Positions 1 to 7,433 of a stretch of DNA of 64,000 nt are shown piece by piece. The stretch comes from Gammaproteobacteria bacterium (lineage in GTDB: Bacteria; Pseudomonadota; Gammaproteobacteria; Ga0077554; Ga007554): contig JAMPIW010000002.1 in NCBI GenBank assembly GCA_040183005.1, positions 124,001 through 188,000 of the forward strand, read 5' to 3'. A model generated the notes under the pieces. That model had not been told where the DNA came from. It made no database searches and worked only from the letters and a program-made list of their open reading frames with translations. Each line of letters opens with the position of its first letter. The stretch's first letter is position 1. Both the position numbers and the translations under genes were made by a program.

Positions 1-110
1 CAAAAAGTAATACAGCCTTCCGCCCTGTGGGTTCCAGCAAAGCCCCCGCAGGGCAACTCTCCGCAGCACAAATTGTTGCGTCGCGGATAGAAATCAGACA
101 ACCGCACGAT
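1..110. other. Left edge, no gene assigned
   Basis: This stretch lies downstream of the minus-strand cytochrome operon. I see no complete reading frame with a recognisable product. A short minus-strand frame rich in Cys and Gly runs off the left edge but cannot be assigned. Confidence 0.4.
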
Positions 111-482
111 CTACTTCACTTTTAGCGGAAAACGCAGCTCCCTCGTTTTACCTTTCTGCTCAATCCGCACAAATACCGCCTGGGTTGCGGGATCGTCAAC
201 CATGAGCGCCCTACGGTAGACCCCCACATGGCCATCCTGAATGGCCTGCCGCCAGACATCGCTTTCGCTCATTCGTACGGACACGATCAGATCAAACGCT
301 GGCCTGCTGGGCTTACGGGTTGCCGTCACCAGAAATTCGTTCATGCCTACGATGGGAATTTCCGGCCTGGGTTCGACGCTGATCTGCACATCATCCGACA
401 TTTGTGGCGGAATGACCGGAGCATCCTGATTCGCGCACGCAGCCAGCGCCAAACTTAGCAGGCCCAGCAGTATCATTTTCAT
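111..482 (-). CDS. YtkA/FixH-like lipoprotein
   Basis: A 123-residue predicted lipoprotein: the signal peptide ends in a lipobox (LALAAC) with the lipidated Cys near residue 16. The rest resembles the small beta-sandwich YtkA/FixH-like fold, with a G-x-N-E-F-L-V-T start, a central GVYRR segment and a basic C-terminal strand. Its start overlaps the stop of the upstream haem c gene in an ATGA arrangement, so the two are translationally coupled. FixH proteins help assemble cbb3 oxidases or deliver metal, and the linkage to ccoG fits that. It lacks the membrane helix of classical FixH/CcoH, so the family call is by shape and context only. Confidence 0.55.
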   Translation of the reverse strand: MKMILLGLLSLALAACANQDAPVIPPQMSDDVQISVEPRPEIPIVGMNEFLVTATRKPSRPAFDLIVSVRMSESDVWRQAIQDGHVGVYRRALMVDDPATQAVFVRIEQKGKTRELRFPLKVK

Positions 483-793
483 GACTGGCCCGCCGCGTAT
501 TTTTGCAGATATCCCAAAATTTCCCGTTGCTCCTCATCAGTAAGCGGTGCAGAGCCGCGCATTACCAGATTATGCTGCATCCTGCCCACGATATTTGGCC
601 ATTCATTCACTTTGCGGCTGGAGGGCTGCGGCGGCACGTGACATTCCGCGCAGCGCGCTTTAAACATTTTCGCGCCGGTAGACTGAGGATCAGGATACGC
701 ACTTAAAGAAGCGGTGCCCGATTGTTTCGACGAACATCCCACTGCCAAAACCAACATCACCCCAAGGAATCCAACTTTTATTGTTCTACTCAT
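479..793 (-). CDS. Monohaem c-type cytochrome lipoprotein
   Basis: A 104-residue protein with a lipoprotein signal (VLAVGC, Cys near residue 20) and one CXXCH haem c motif, CAECH, near residue 50. Downstream Met residues (RMQ, LVMRG) could give the axial ligand, and the C-terminal helix (LTDEEQREILGYLQKY) is typical of small class I cytochromes c. It is predicted to be a membrane-anchored periplasmic electron carrier. It lies between the two-helix membrane protein and the YtkA-like lipoprotein in the ccoG operon, so it may donate electrons to a terminal oxidase or serve a related redox step. The partner is not in the window. Confidence 0.8.
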   Translation of the reverse strand: MSRTIKVGFLGVMLVLAVGCSSKQSGTASLSAYPDPQSTGAKMFKARCAECHVPPQPSSRKVNEWPNIVGRMQHNLVMRGSAPLTDEEQREILGYLQKYAAGQS

Positions 794-802
794 TTCCAGC
801 CA

Positions 803-1216
803 TCAATCCTGCTTTGGTGTTTTTGAATTTTTCTCTCGCTCCGCCTTTTTGGCGCTACGGATGTGGCGATAATCAACCAGCCAGTAAATAACAGCGATCG
901 CTATTGAGGTATAAACTACCGCCAACGGCAAGCCCCAGTTAAACCAGTCACGCTCATAGCCGGGGCGATCTCCCCAGAAGGGAAAATTCAACCCAATTGC
1001 AACCAGCAACAGGGCGAGAAAAATAGCTATAAACCAGTAAGGAATATTGTGCTGGGACTCGGAGATGTTCTCCACCATCTCCCAGTCTTCCAGTCCGCGT
1101 TTATTCAGGCGCTCGGCCTCGCTGGCATAGCCGTACTGATTTTCTGGCTGCTCCCCCCATTCCGCCTCTTTCACCGCCGACGGCGGGGCCTTCTTTTCTT
1201 TGCTTGCATCGCTCAT
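803..1216 (-). CDS. Two-helix membrane protein of the ccoG operon
   Basis: A 137-residue protein with a charged N-terminal half followed by two hydrophobic helices (about residues 58-78 and 95-117, IPYWFIAIFLALLLVAIGL and LPLAVVYTSIAIAVIYWLV) and a basic tail. I chose the ATG at 1216, two bases after the ccoG stop. It has a GGAGGAG ribosome site at good spacing, and the longer frame would begin inside ccoG. The outline recalls small accessory subunits of haem-copper oxidase operons, but I do not recognise a family. Position between ccoG and a haem c lipoprotein points to respiratory chain assembly or electron transfer. Confidence 0.7.
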   Translation of the reverse strand: MSDASKEKKAPPSAVKEAEWGEQPENQYGYASEAERLNKRGLEDWEMVENISESQHNIPYWFIAIFLALLLVAIGLNFPFWGDRPGYERDWFNWGLPLAVVYTSIAIAVIYWLVDYRHIRSAKKAEREKNSKTPKQD

Positions 1217-1217
1217 C

Positions 1218-2555
1218 TCAACTCCTCCCGGCAAAATGGTGTACACGGAAACTTTCCTGCCAACCATCTGCGGACCGGGCATGCACCACAAATGGATGTA
1301 TCCCTGATGGCATGGCCTTGCTGATATTCAAAATAATATCCTTACGCTCGGCAGTCGTGAATTCGGCATGTGTGGCTGCCAGGCTGTACATCTCTTTAGG
1401 CAGGCCCTCGACGCTTACGTTCACTGCGCCACGCTCATAAATCTTATGCGCAATATTAATCCGGTATTCCTGAACCTGGGCGCTCTGAAGCACATCGGAG
1501 CGGTATACGGAGAAGCTATACGGCTGGTAGTTCCACAGCCCCCAGGCCACCATCAAAACACCCAGCGTGAATGCTGGCGCCGCCCAGCCCGCGCGTTGCG
1601 CCAGCGAAGCCAGGTTTGAATTGGAAACGGCGCCGCCCGCTACAGCTTTGCGCTCGCCAAATTCGAAATTCAATAGCCCCGAAGCCCCGTGCTTGTTATG
1701 GAGCGAATCACAGGCGCTGATGCACTCGCCACAGTTGGTACAGCTATCAAAGACCAGCGTATTGCGGGGATCAATATCGACCGGACAGGTGGTAACACAA
1801 AAATTGCATTTGGCGCACTCGTCAGAACGAGATTGATCGTATACCACGTGCAGCGTCTGCCGGGTTTTAAACAAAAACTGCCAGATTCGGTAAACACAGG
1901 TGTAACGGCAGATGTAATAGCGCATCACCGCCAGATTGCCCAATGCCAGCAAGACAAAAACCGAATATATCAGGTACAGAGAGCCGATCACGCGCGGATC
2001 ATTGCGCAGCGTAACGAAGGACCAAACCACATCCGGCGGATAAAAATAAAGCATGGGAACCAGCGCCGCCACCATGGATGCCATCAGCAGCTTCGCACCG
2101 AGCATCAGCCAGTTCTTCAGCTTGTTTTTGCCCGACGAAACCCGCGCATTTTCGCGGCCATCCCAATCCACCGTGGCCCGCTTACCCAGGTATTTGAAAG
2201 TCAGTTTATTGGCCCACGCAGAAAGGGTATTTTGCGGGCATACCCAGCCACAAAACGCCGTGCCCATGGTCGAGTAAAACATCACCAGAGCGCAGGCCAG
2301 CGCCAGCCAGAAACCAAACACAATAAAGAAATCGGAGAACCAGATCTGACGGCCTAGCACCACAAATCCGGAACTGGTATCAATCCGGAATATCCCCAGA
2401 ATGGGGGCTAAAATCAAAAAGATAATCGTGCCCACCTGCATCGCACGGCGCTTCCACTCCAAACCCTTAACAATCATAGGCTTGGAAAAAGAGGGTTGAA
2501 CCACAACAGGAATCTTACGCAGGGCTTCGTTGGCGCTCATCAATCGATACCACAT
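1218..2555 (-). CDS. ccoG: Cytochrome oxidase accessory protein CcoG (FixG/RdxA family)
   Basis: A 445-residue membrane ferredoxin-like protein. Several N-terminal membrane helices carry the conserved FCGWVCPQN segment. A polyferredoxin domain follows, with two 4Fe-4S motifs (CAKCNFCVTTCP and CTNCGECISACDS), then one more helix and a C-terminal Ig-like periplasmic domain. CcoG is reported to act in copper reduction during cbb3 oxidase assembly. It is first in a minus-strand operon with the three genes to its left. The start is uncertain: GTG/ATG choices at 2555 and the internal ATG at 2540 (MSANEALRK) both lack a clear ribosome site. No ccoNOP genes are visible. Confidence 0.93.
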   Translation of the reverse strand: MWYRLMSANEALRKIPVVVQPSFSKPMIVKGLEWKRRAMQVGTIIFLILAPILGIFRIDTSSGFVVLGRQIWFSDFFIVFGFWLALACALVMFYSTMGTAFCGWVCPQNTLSAWANKLTFKYLGKRATVDWDGRENARVSSGKNKLKNWLMLGAKLLMASMVAALVPMLYFYPPDVVWSFVTLRNDPRVIGSLYLIYSVFVLLALGNLAVMRYYICRYTCVYRIWQFLFKTRQTLHVVYDQSRSDECAKCNFCVTTCPVDIDPRNTLVFDSCTNCGECISACDSLHNKHGASGLLNFEFGERKAVAGGAVSNSNLASLAQRAGWAAPAFTLGVLMVAWGLWNYQPYSFSVYRSDVLQSAQVQEYRINIAHKIYERGAVNVSVEGLPKEMYSLAATHAEFTTAERKDIILNISKAMPSGIHPFVVHARSADGWQESFRVHHFAGRS

Positions 2556-2756
2556 TATCCAATAATCGGCTCACCAATGCTGACACATCAACTCATTCGA
2601 CTCAAGAGATAGACTTATACACTAAGGTTTCGGAGTTAAAAAAACGCATCAAATAACGTTTAAATATTTGATTTAAATAAAAAAGAGGCGTCACAAAGAG
2701 TACAATAATGGTTATCTTGTAAACACCCAAAACAACTCAGGAGACCACGATAAATC

Positions 2757-4178
2757 ATGGCACAAAAACGATAGGACTTCCAGAATTCGCTGGTGGACAG
2801 TTCAAAATGAACTGTTGCCGGACCTTAATGATGCGATTGGCTCGCTGACACCGAAGCTTGTGAACCGGTGGTGCAAGTAATCGGCCGCAACCAGACGCCA
2901 GGCTGCACAGGAAGTTGTAATCGTAATGCGCTGTGGCACGGTGGTGATACTTTTAGCGGCGATGGCATCACAGTTGCCATAAAGAAAATAGACGATGACA
3001 ACTACACCGTCACGGCGCGCTGCAATGATCAAGCGCTACAGCCCGACATCATGCTCAATCCCTGGACCTCTCCACCGGGCAATACCTGGGAAACAACGGA
3101 TATCTGGGTCGACAGCCCCGTCAACGGCTACGGTACCTATCGTTATGGCATGTGGTCGGATCTTGCTGGCGGCACTGTCCCGGTGGGGAATGGTGACGAC
3201 CCTGCGGTCGGACAGGTCAACCGGCTTTATGCCCGTGTTCGGAACGTCGGCACTCAGGCGGCGACCAACGTGGTGGTCAACTGGGAGATTACTGACCCAC
3301 CCGGACTCGGCATCGCCGGAGCGAGTGGTTGGGCGCCCATTGGCAGCGTCAGCTCGGCACAGTTTCCTGCGCTCGCCTCCATTCCAGCCGGGGGCACCGT
3401 CGACGTCTATGTGGAATGGACGCCAAACTTCGCGTTGACCCCTGCGCAAATCGCAGCGGGCACTTTTGCCTTCCATACCTGTGTGCGGGTGAAGATGCCC
3501 GCCGTGGCAGGAGAGCTGGTGCTAGGCAACCAGGATGGTGATCGCGAACAAGAGAACATATCTTACTTCCAGGCACCGTCAACTGGCCCGGGTGTGCCGA
3601 AGTTCAAGGATGTCATTCGTTTGCACAACGATGATTTTGTGCAGAAAAAAACCTTCTATCTTACCTATAAGACAGACGTCCCGGATGACTGGAAGGTGGA
3701 CTTGAATGGCGGCAAGAAAACCATCGAGCTGGCACCTGCCCAGGTTGTCGACCTGCCTATCATTATTCGGTCCGGCGCTACGCCTCAGCCAGTCGGCAAG
3801 CGCTTCTTCACCGACGTGTCCGCATCGTACTTAAATATGCTGGTGAATAACATGAATCCGAAGGATGTTCATCCCGAGTACAAACCCCTCGGTGGTGTGC
3901 AGGTGGATTCGCGTGTGCTTAATCGCACGCGGTTACGGTGCACCGGTGACAAGAATAGCAACGGGTTGATTACCTTCGCAGGCACGCTGGAGGGTATTGG
4001 TGATTATTATCCCACTGGCCAGGGACTGTTTGTTCAGGTGATTGGAATCGATGGCAAGCGGCAGATTCTTCCGGTTAGCATCACGGTATTTGTAGGACGT
4101 GATGGCAGATTCAGCGGCGAACTCCGCGACCCGAAGTTGCAGGCCCAGCAATTCAGCTGTCTGTTTGCAGGGACGGAC
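2757..4178 (+). pseudogene. Secreted dockerin-type protein, 5' part, broken by IS66
   Basis: An AGGAG ribosome site precedes ATG at 2757, but that frame stops after five codons. The long frame is open only from about 2832, entered by a change of frame near 2780-2870. From there about 445 codons encode a secreted-type protein: Ig/CARDB-like beta segments (VNRLYARVRNVGTQAATNVVVNWEI), a second sandwich-like region, then a Gly-rich stretch. The frame runs into the IS at 4179. Excising the IS and one 8-bp repeat joins ...FAGTD directly to KLMTASSGF at 6529 in frame. I infer a formerly single gene of about 560 codons, inactivated by insertion and 5' frameshifts. Function is unknown; adhesion or extracellular matrix is plausible. 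Confidence 0.75.
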
Positions 4179-4208
4179 GTATGCGTCCAGCCGCTCCACC
4201 TGTACAGC

Positions 4209-5723
4209 TCAGTCTGATGCCTGTACAGACCGCAACGGCAACAACTCATCAATGCGGCTGTTAGGCCAGGTCGGCAGTTTCTCCAGCGTATCCTTCAGCC
4301 AGGCAGCCGGCTCGATGCCGTTGAGTTTCGCCGTGGCGAACAGGCTCTGGATGGCGGCGGCGCGGCGGCCCGCGCGTTCACTGCCGGTGAACAGCCAATT
4401 CTTTTTACCAAGCGCAATAGGACGGATAGCATTTTCCACCGGGTTGTTATCGATGGGGTAACAGCCATCCCCGAGGTAGCGCTTGATTGCATCCCAGCGT
4501 TTGAGGCTGTAGTCGATGGCCTTGGCGGTGCCGCTACCCGTGGCGGTGGTGAGCCGTGTGCGCTGGAGCCAGGCATGGAATTCGTCCAGCTTCGGCTTGG
4601 CGTGTTGCTGGCGTAATGCATGACGATCTTCGATGCCCAGGGTCTTGCCCTGATCTTCGATGGCGTAGAGTCCGGCAATGCGCTTCAATGCCTCGGCCGC
4701 AATCGGGCTCTGATGGGCGGCATGCAGATCGTAGAATTTCCGCCGCGCATGGGCCAGGCACGCCAGTTCCACCACGGCGTGGGCGAACAGGCCTTTGTAG
4801 CCGGCATAATCATCGACCATAAGGGCACCCTTCCAGTCTTGCAGGAAGTTCCTGGCATGTTTGCCGCGCCGGTCGGTCTGGTAGTCGAAGAGGACGAGGG
4901 GGTCTCCCTGTTCGAGATCGCAACTTCGGTAGGCCCAGAGGAAGGCGCGTAGCGTTTTTCCCCGTCCGGGGTCGAGTTGCTGCACCGGGGTCTCGTCGGC
5001 GTGCAAGACGGTGCGCTGGCGGAGTCTCTCGGCCAGCCGGTCGGCCAGCGGCTGGAGTGCCACGCCAATGCGACCTACCCATTCGGCCAAGGTGGAGCGT
5101 GACAGGGTAACCCCACTGCGGGCCGCGATCTGCTCCAGCCGGTAGAGAGGCAGGTGATCCATGAATTTGCTGACCATCACCCAGGTGAGCAAGCCCGGCG
5201 CCGCCATGCCGCCGTCGATGACCGCCGGCGGAATCGGCGCCGCACTGACGGTCTCACAAGCACGGCAAGCATACTGCGGACGAATGTGGCGATGCACGAA
5301 GAAGCGGGCGGGCTCGACATCCAGTTGCTCGCTGATGTCTTCGCCGATCTTGACCAGATCCTTGCCGCACTGGCCGCAGGTGCACGATTCCGGCTCATGC
5401 CGGTGCTCGATGCGCGGGAGATGATCCGGCAACGGCTGGCGACCGGCGCGTTCGCGCTTGGGTTGCCGGGTAGATGCCAGCTGTTCCACTTCGGCTTCCA
5501 GCGCGCTGGTGTCGGTATTCCAGCTTTCCTCGAACAGCTCGCGCTGCTCCAAGGAGAACTGTTCGCTCTTGCTGGCAAAGCGAATGCGCTTGTAGTAGGC
5601 GAGATCGAAGGTCAGGGCTTGGATTTTGAGCGCATCTTTTTGGGTTCTTTCGAGCAGCTTGCCTATCCATTCCGCCAAGGCGGGATCGGGCTTGAATTGG
5701 GCGAGTTCGGCGGCTAAATCCAT
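4209..5723 (-). CDS. tnpC: IS66 transposase TnpC
   Basis: A 504-residue DDE transposase. The order is an N-terminal coiled-coil leader (QKDALKIQALTFDLAYYKRIRFASKSEQF), a zinc-binding CXXC...CXXC segment (CTCGQCG, YACRACE), then the IS66 catalytic core. The core has the metal-binding Asp in LHADETPVQQL, the second Asp in VDDYAGYKG and the distal Glu in NPVENAIRPIALGKKNWLF. Length is typical. Its residues from about 35 on are almost identical to TnpC of the second copy, but the first 30 residues are unrelated, so the junction of a recombination lies near nt 5620. Confidence 0.95.
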   Translation of the reverse strand: MDLAAELAQFKPDPALAEWIGKLLERTQKDALKIQALTFDLAYYKRIRFASKSEQFSLEQRELFEESWNTDTSALEAEVEQLASTRQPKRERAGRQPLPDHLPRIEHRHEPESCTCGQCGKDLVKIGEDISEQLDVEPARFFVHRHIRPQYACRACETVSAAPIPPAVIDGGMAAPGLLTWVMVSKFMDHLPLYRLEQIAARSGVTLSRSTLAEWVGRIGVALQPLADRLAERLRQRTVLHADETPVQQLDPGRGKTLRAFLWAYRSCDLEQGDPLVLFDYQTDRRGKHARNFLQDWKGALMVDDYAGYKGLFAHAVVELACLAHARRKFYDLHAAHQSPIAAEALKRIAGLYAIEDQGKTLGIEDRHALRQQHAKPKLDEFHAWLQRTRLTTATGSGTAKAIDYSLKRWDAIKRYLGDGCYPIDNNPVENAIRPIALGKKNWLFTGSERAGRRAAAIQSLFATAKLNGIEPAAWLKDTLEKLPTWPNSRIDELLPLRSVQASD

Positions 5724-5803
5724 GCCTGTATTTTACCACTGGCATGCTCCGCAAGCCAGTAACGGCAAGGGTTTTAGGCTGTTTATTCACTAAAATAACG
5801 CGC

Positions 5804-6145
5804 TCACACTTGCCACTGTGACGGCGGTGGCGCCGAGAGTCTTTGCCAGTCGACACCGGCGGTCAGCCAGTCCCATTGTGCTGGCGTGAGGGCGAAGGTG
5901 GTGGCGTCCGATGTCGGCCAGATAAAGTGACCACGATGCAGGCGACGCTGGCAGAGCCAGACGCCGGTGCCATCCCAGATCAGGAGCTTGAGGCGGTTCT
6001 GGCGTCGGTTGCGGAAGGCGTAGGCCGTGCCGTCGCAAGGGGACCGGCCGAGCGTGTTTTGTACCCGCTGGGAGAGGCCATCGATGCCGGCACGCATATC
6101 GATCGGTTCGACCACCAGCCAGACTTGTGCGGGCGTGGGGATCAT
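5804..6145 (-). CDS. tnpB: IS66 accessory protein TnpB
   Basis: A 113-residue TnpB (IS66 Orf2) with the family hallmarks: a DMRAGIDGL segment, the FRNRRQNRLKLLIWDGTGVWLCQRRLHRG block and a C-terminal WQRL segment. The start at 6145 (MIPTPAQVW) overlaps the tnpA stop in ATGA, which couples the two. TnpA and TnpB are needed together with TnpC for transposition in this family. It is clearly diverged from TnpB of the second copy although TnpC is shared. Confidence 0.92.
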   Translation of the reverse strand: MIPTPAQVWLVVEPIDMRAGIDGLSQRVQNTLGRSPCDGTAYAFRNRRQNRLKLLIWDGTGVWLCQRRLHRGHFIWPTSDATTFALTPAQWDWLTAGVDWQRLSAPPPSQWQV

Positions 6146-6444
6146 GGCAGTTGCCGCAACAGGTCGGCCAGCCATGGAGCCCCGTCCGCCGGCAACTCGA
6201 TTCTCCAGCCGCCCGGACTGTGGAGCCGTACGACGTTCCCCGTTACCGGTGCACCCACGCTGACCGGCACCAAGGTGAGGGATGACTTTGCCGATGCAAC
6301 GGCTTCCCTCTCCTTGCGCCGCCAGCGATAAAACGCCTTCTCACCCAACCCTTGGTTCGCACAGTATTCACTCTGCGTCAGATCACTTCGACGCCAGGCT
6401 TCAAGATGCTCTCGCCAGAATTCCTGCCCATGCCTCTTCGCCAT
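6142..6444 (-). CDS. tnpA: IS66 accessory protein TnpA
   Basis: A 100-residue IS66 Orf1-type protein. An N-terminal helix-turn-helix (FWREHLEAWRRSDLTQSEYC...KAFYRWRRKER) is followed by a short beta-rich tail (LVPVSVG...GWRIELPADG). It is first in the tnpABC operon and ends in the ATGA overlap with tnpB. Little sequence is shared with TnpA of the second copy beyond the family pattern. Confidence 0.9.
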   Translation of the reverse strand: MAKRHGQEFWREHLEAWRRSDLTQSEYCANQGLGEKAFYRWRRKEREAVASAKSSLTLVPVSVGAPVTGNVVRLHSPGGWRIELPADGAPWLADLLRQLP

Positions 6445-6520
6445 CTGGAGTCCCTCCGAAAAAGCAGCAAGAGTGCACGGGCTTCGCGGAAAACTACAGG
6501 TGGGACGGCTGGCCGCTTAC

Positions 6521-6879
6521 GGACGGACAAACTGATGACTGCATCGAGTGGGTTCACGCCGTTCGGTGCGCAGGCGGACAGCGACTCCGACGGGGTGCCT
6601 GACTATGCCGATAATTGCTTAAAGATTCCTAACCCGGACCAGCTCGACAGCGACGGTGACGGATATGGCAACATCTGCGATGGCGACCTGAACAATGACA
6701 ACATGACCAACTCGCTCGATCTGGGGCTGTTTAAGCGGGCCTTCGGGCCGACCTCAACTGCCAATGATGACCTTAAGGATGCCGCTGATTTCAATGGCGA
6801 CCGCAGGGTAAATTCCCTCGACCTGGGTACGTTCAAGAAGTTGTTCGGTCTACCGCCGGGTCCGTCGGGGTTGAATTGA
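6521..6879 (+). pseudogene. Secreted dockerin-type protein, 3' part after the IS
   Basis: This is the C-terminal part of the gene broken at 4179. After the second GGACGGAC repeat the frame continues KLMTASSGFTPFGAQADSDSDGVPDYADNC. It carries a thrombospondin type 3/calcium-loop unit (DSDSDGVPDYADNC, DSDGDGYGNIC) and two dockerin-like EF-hand units (DLNNDNMTNSLDLGLFKRAF and DFNGDRRVNSLDLGTFKKLF). It ends at 6879 with GLPPGPSGLN. Such duplicated 22-residue Ca-binding repeats are typical of C-terminal anchoring or docking modules. The upstream codons visible in this frame before 6521 belong to the IS and are not part of the original gene. Confidence 0.8.
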
Positions 6880-6921
6880 CCCGCAATGTTCTCTCACTGA
6901 GAACCACACCTTAACCGGAGA

Positions 6922-6949
6922 AACCGGCCGATCATATGATCGGCCGGTT
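6922..6949 (+). terminator. Perfect 28-bp palindrome, probable terminator
   Basis: The arm AACCGGCCGATCAT is followed directly by its exact reverse complement. It sits 43 bases after the dockerin-gene stop. The absence of a U tract makes a factor-independent terminator only probable. Confidence 0.5.
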
Positions 6950-7371
6950 AATGCATGAAAATCCATAAGCCCAAGGGTCAGGCCATTTCTTTAATGCTTG
7001 ACGAGCAATTTTGATAAGGAGCGCGGATCTTTGTTTTACGGCGGCGAGATGAATTGTTAGGGAATGGAAAAGATGGGTATCTTATTTTGATATGACCCTC
7101 TGATATCGATGGGTTGATACTTTTGGGATACCGTAGGCGCTTTCAAGTCCAGTTACTCGACAAGCTCAAAACAAATCGCGCCAAGTGATGTTCTGGCAGC
7201 CAGTCGTTCATCGAGGGCGGGGACAGATAGTTCATGTCACGTTTGATTGGCTTGAAGCGGCTCATGAAATTATATTCAACTTATTGATTATAAAGTGTAA
7301 TAACACAACATTTTCCATTGTAATTTGTTGGTTTTTTTGAGATTTTATTAATCGAAGAAGCCAGGCAGGCT

Positions 7372-7397
7372 GTTAGGCCTGCGGCCGCAGGCCTAAC
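7372..7397 (-). terminator. Perfect 26-bp palindrome after the DUF1302 gene
   Basis: The arm GTTAGGCCTGCGG is followed by its exact complement, in the terminator position of the minus-strand DUF1302 gene. No T tract follows on the minus strand, so a protein-binding site remains possible. Confidence 0.45.
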
Positions 7398-7433
7398 TAA
7401 ACGACAATTGAGGTAGGTTTTACCCGCGATCCC

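Larger units (their letters stand above)
4179..6520 (-). mobile_element. IS66-family element, copy 1 (with target duplication)
   Basis: A complete 2342-bp element. Ends begin GTATGCGTCCAGCCG (left) and, read inward from the right, GTAAGCGGCCAGCCG, giving terminal inverted repeats of about 24 bp that fit the GTAA start of IS66 ends. The 8-bp direct repeat GGACGGAC occupies 4171-4178 and 6521-6528, the duplication length known for IS66. It encodes tnpA, tnpB and tnpC in order on the minus strand. About 1.44 kb at the left is nearly identical to the second copy at 17859-20279, while the rest differs. Confidence 0.95.
6880..7433. other. Noncoding gap with two perfect palindromes
   Basis: No gene is seen in these 554 bases. 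Just after the dockerin gene a perfect 28-bp palindrome (6922-6949, centred on ATCATATGAT) lies where a terminator would act. A perfect 26-bp palindrome (7372-7397, centred on GCGGCCGC) lies 37 bases past the stop of the DUF1302 gene. Neither has a strong T run directly after it. The A/T-rich middle part (7260-7350) shows nothing recognisable. Confidence 0.6.

Noticed and set aside
1689-2357. Long plus-strand frame of 222 codons inside ccoG
   Set aside because: It lies antisense to a clear CcoG gene, has no ribosome site and no protein-like motif.
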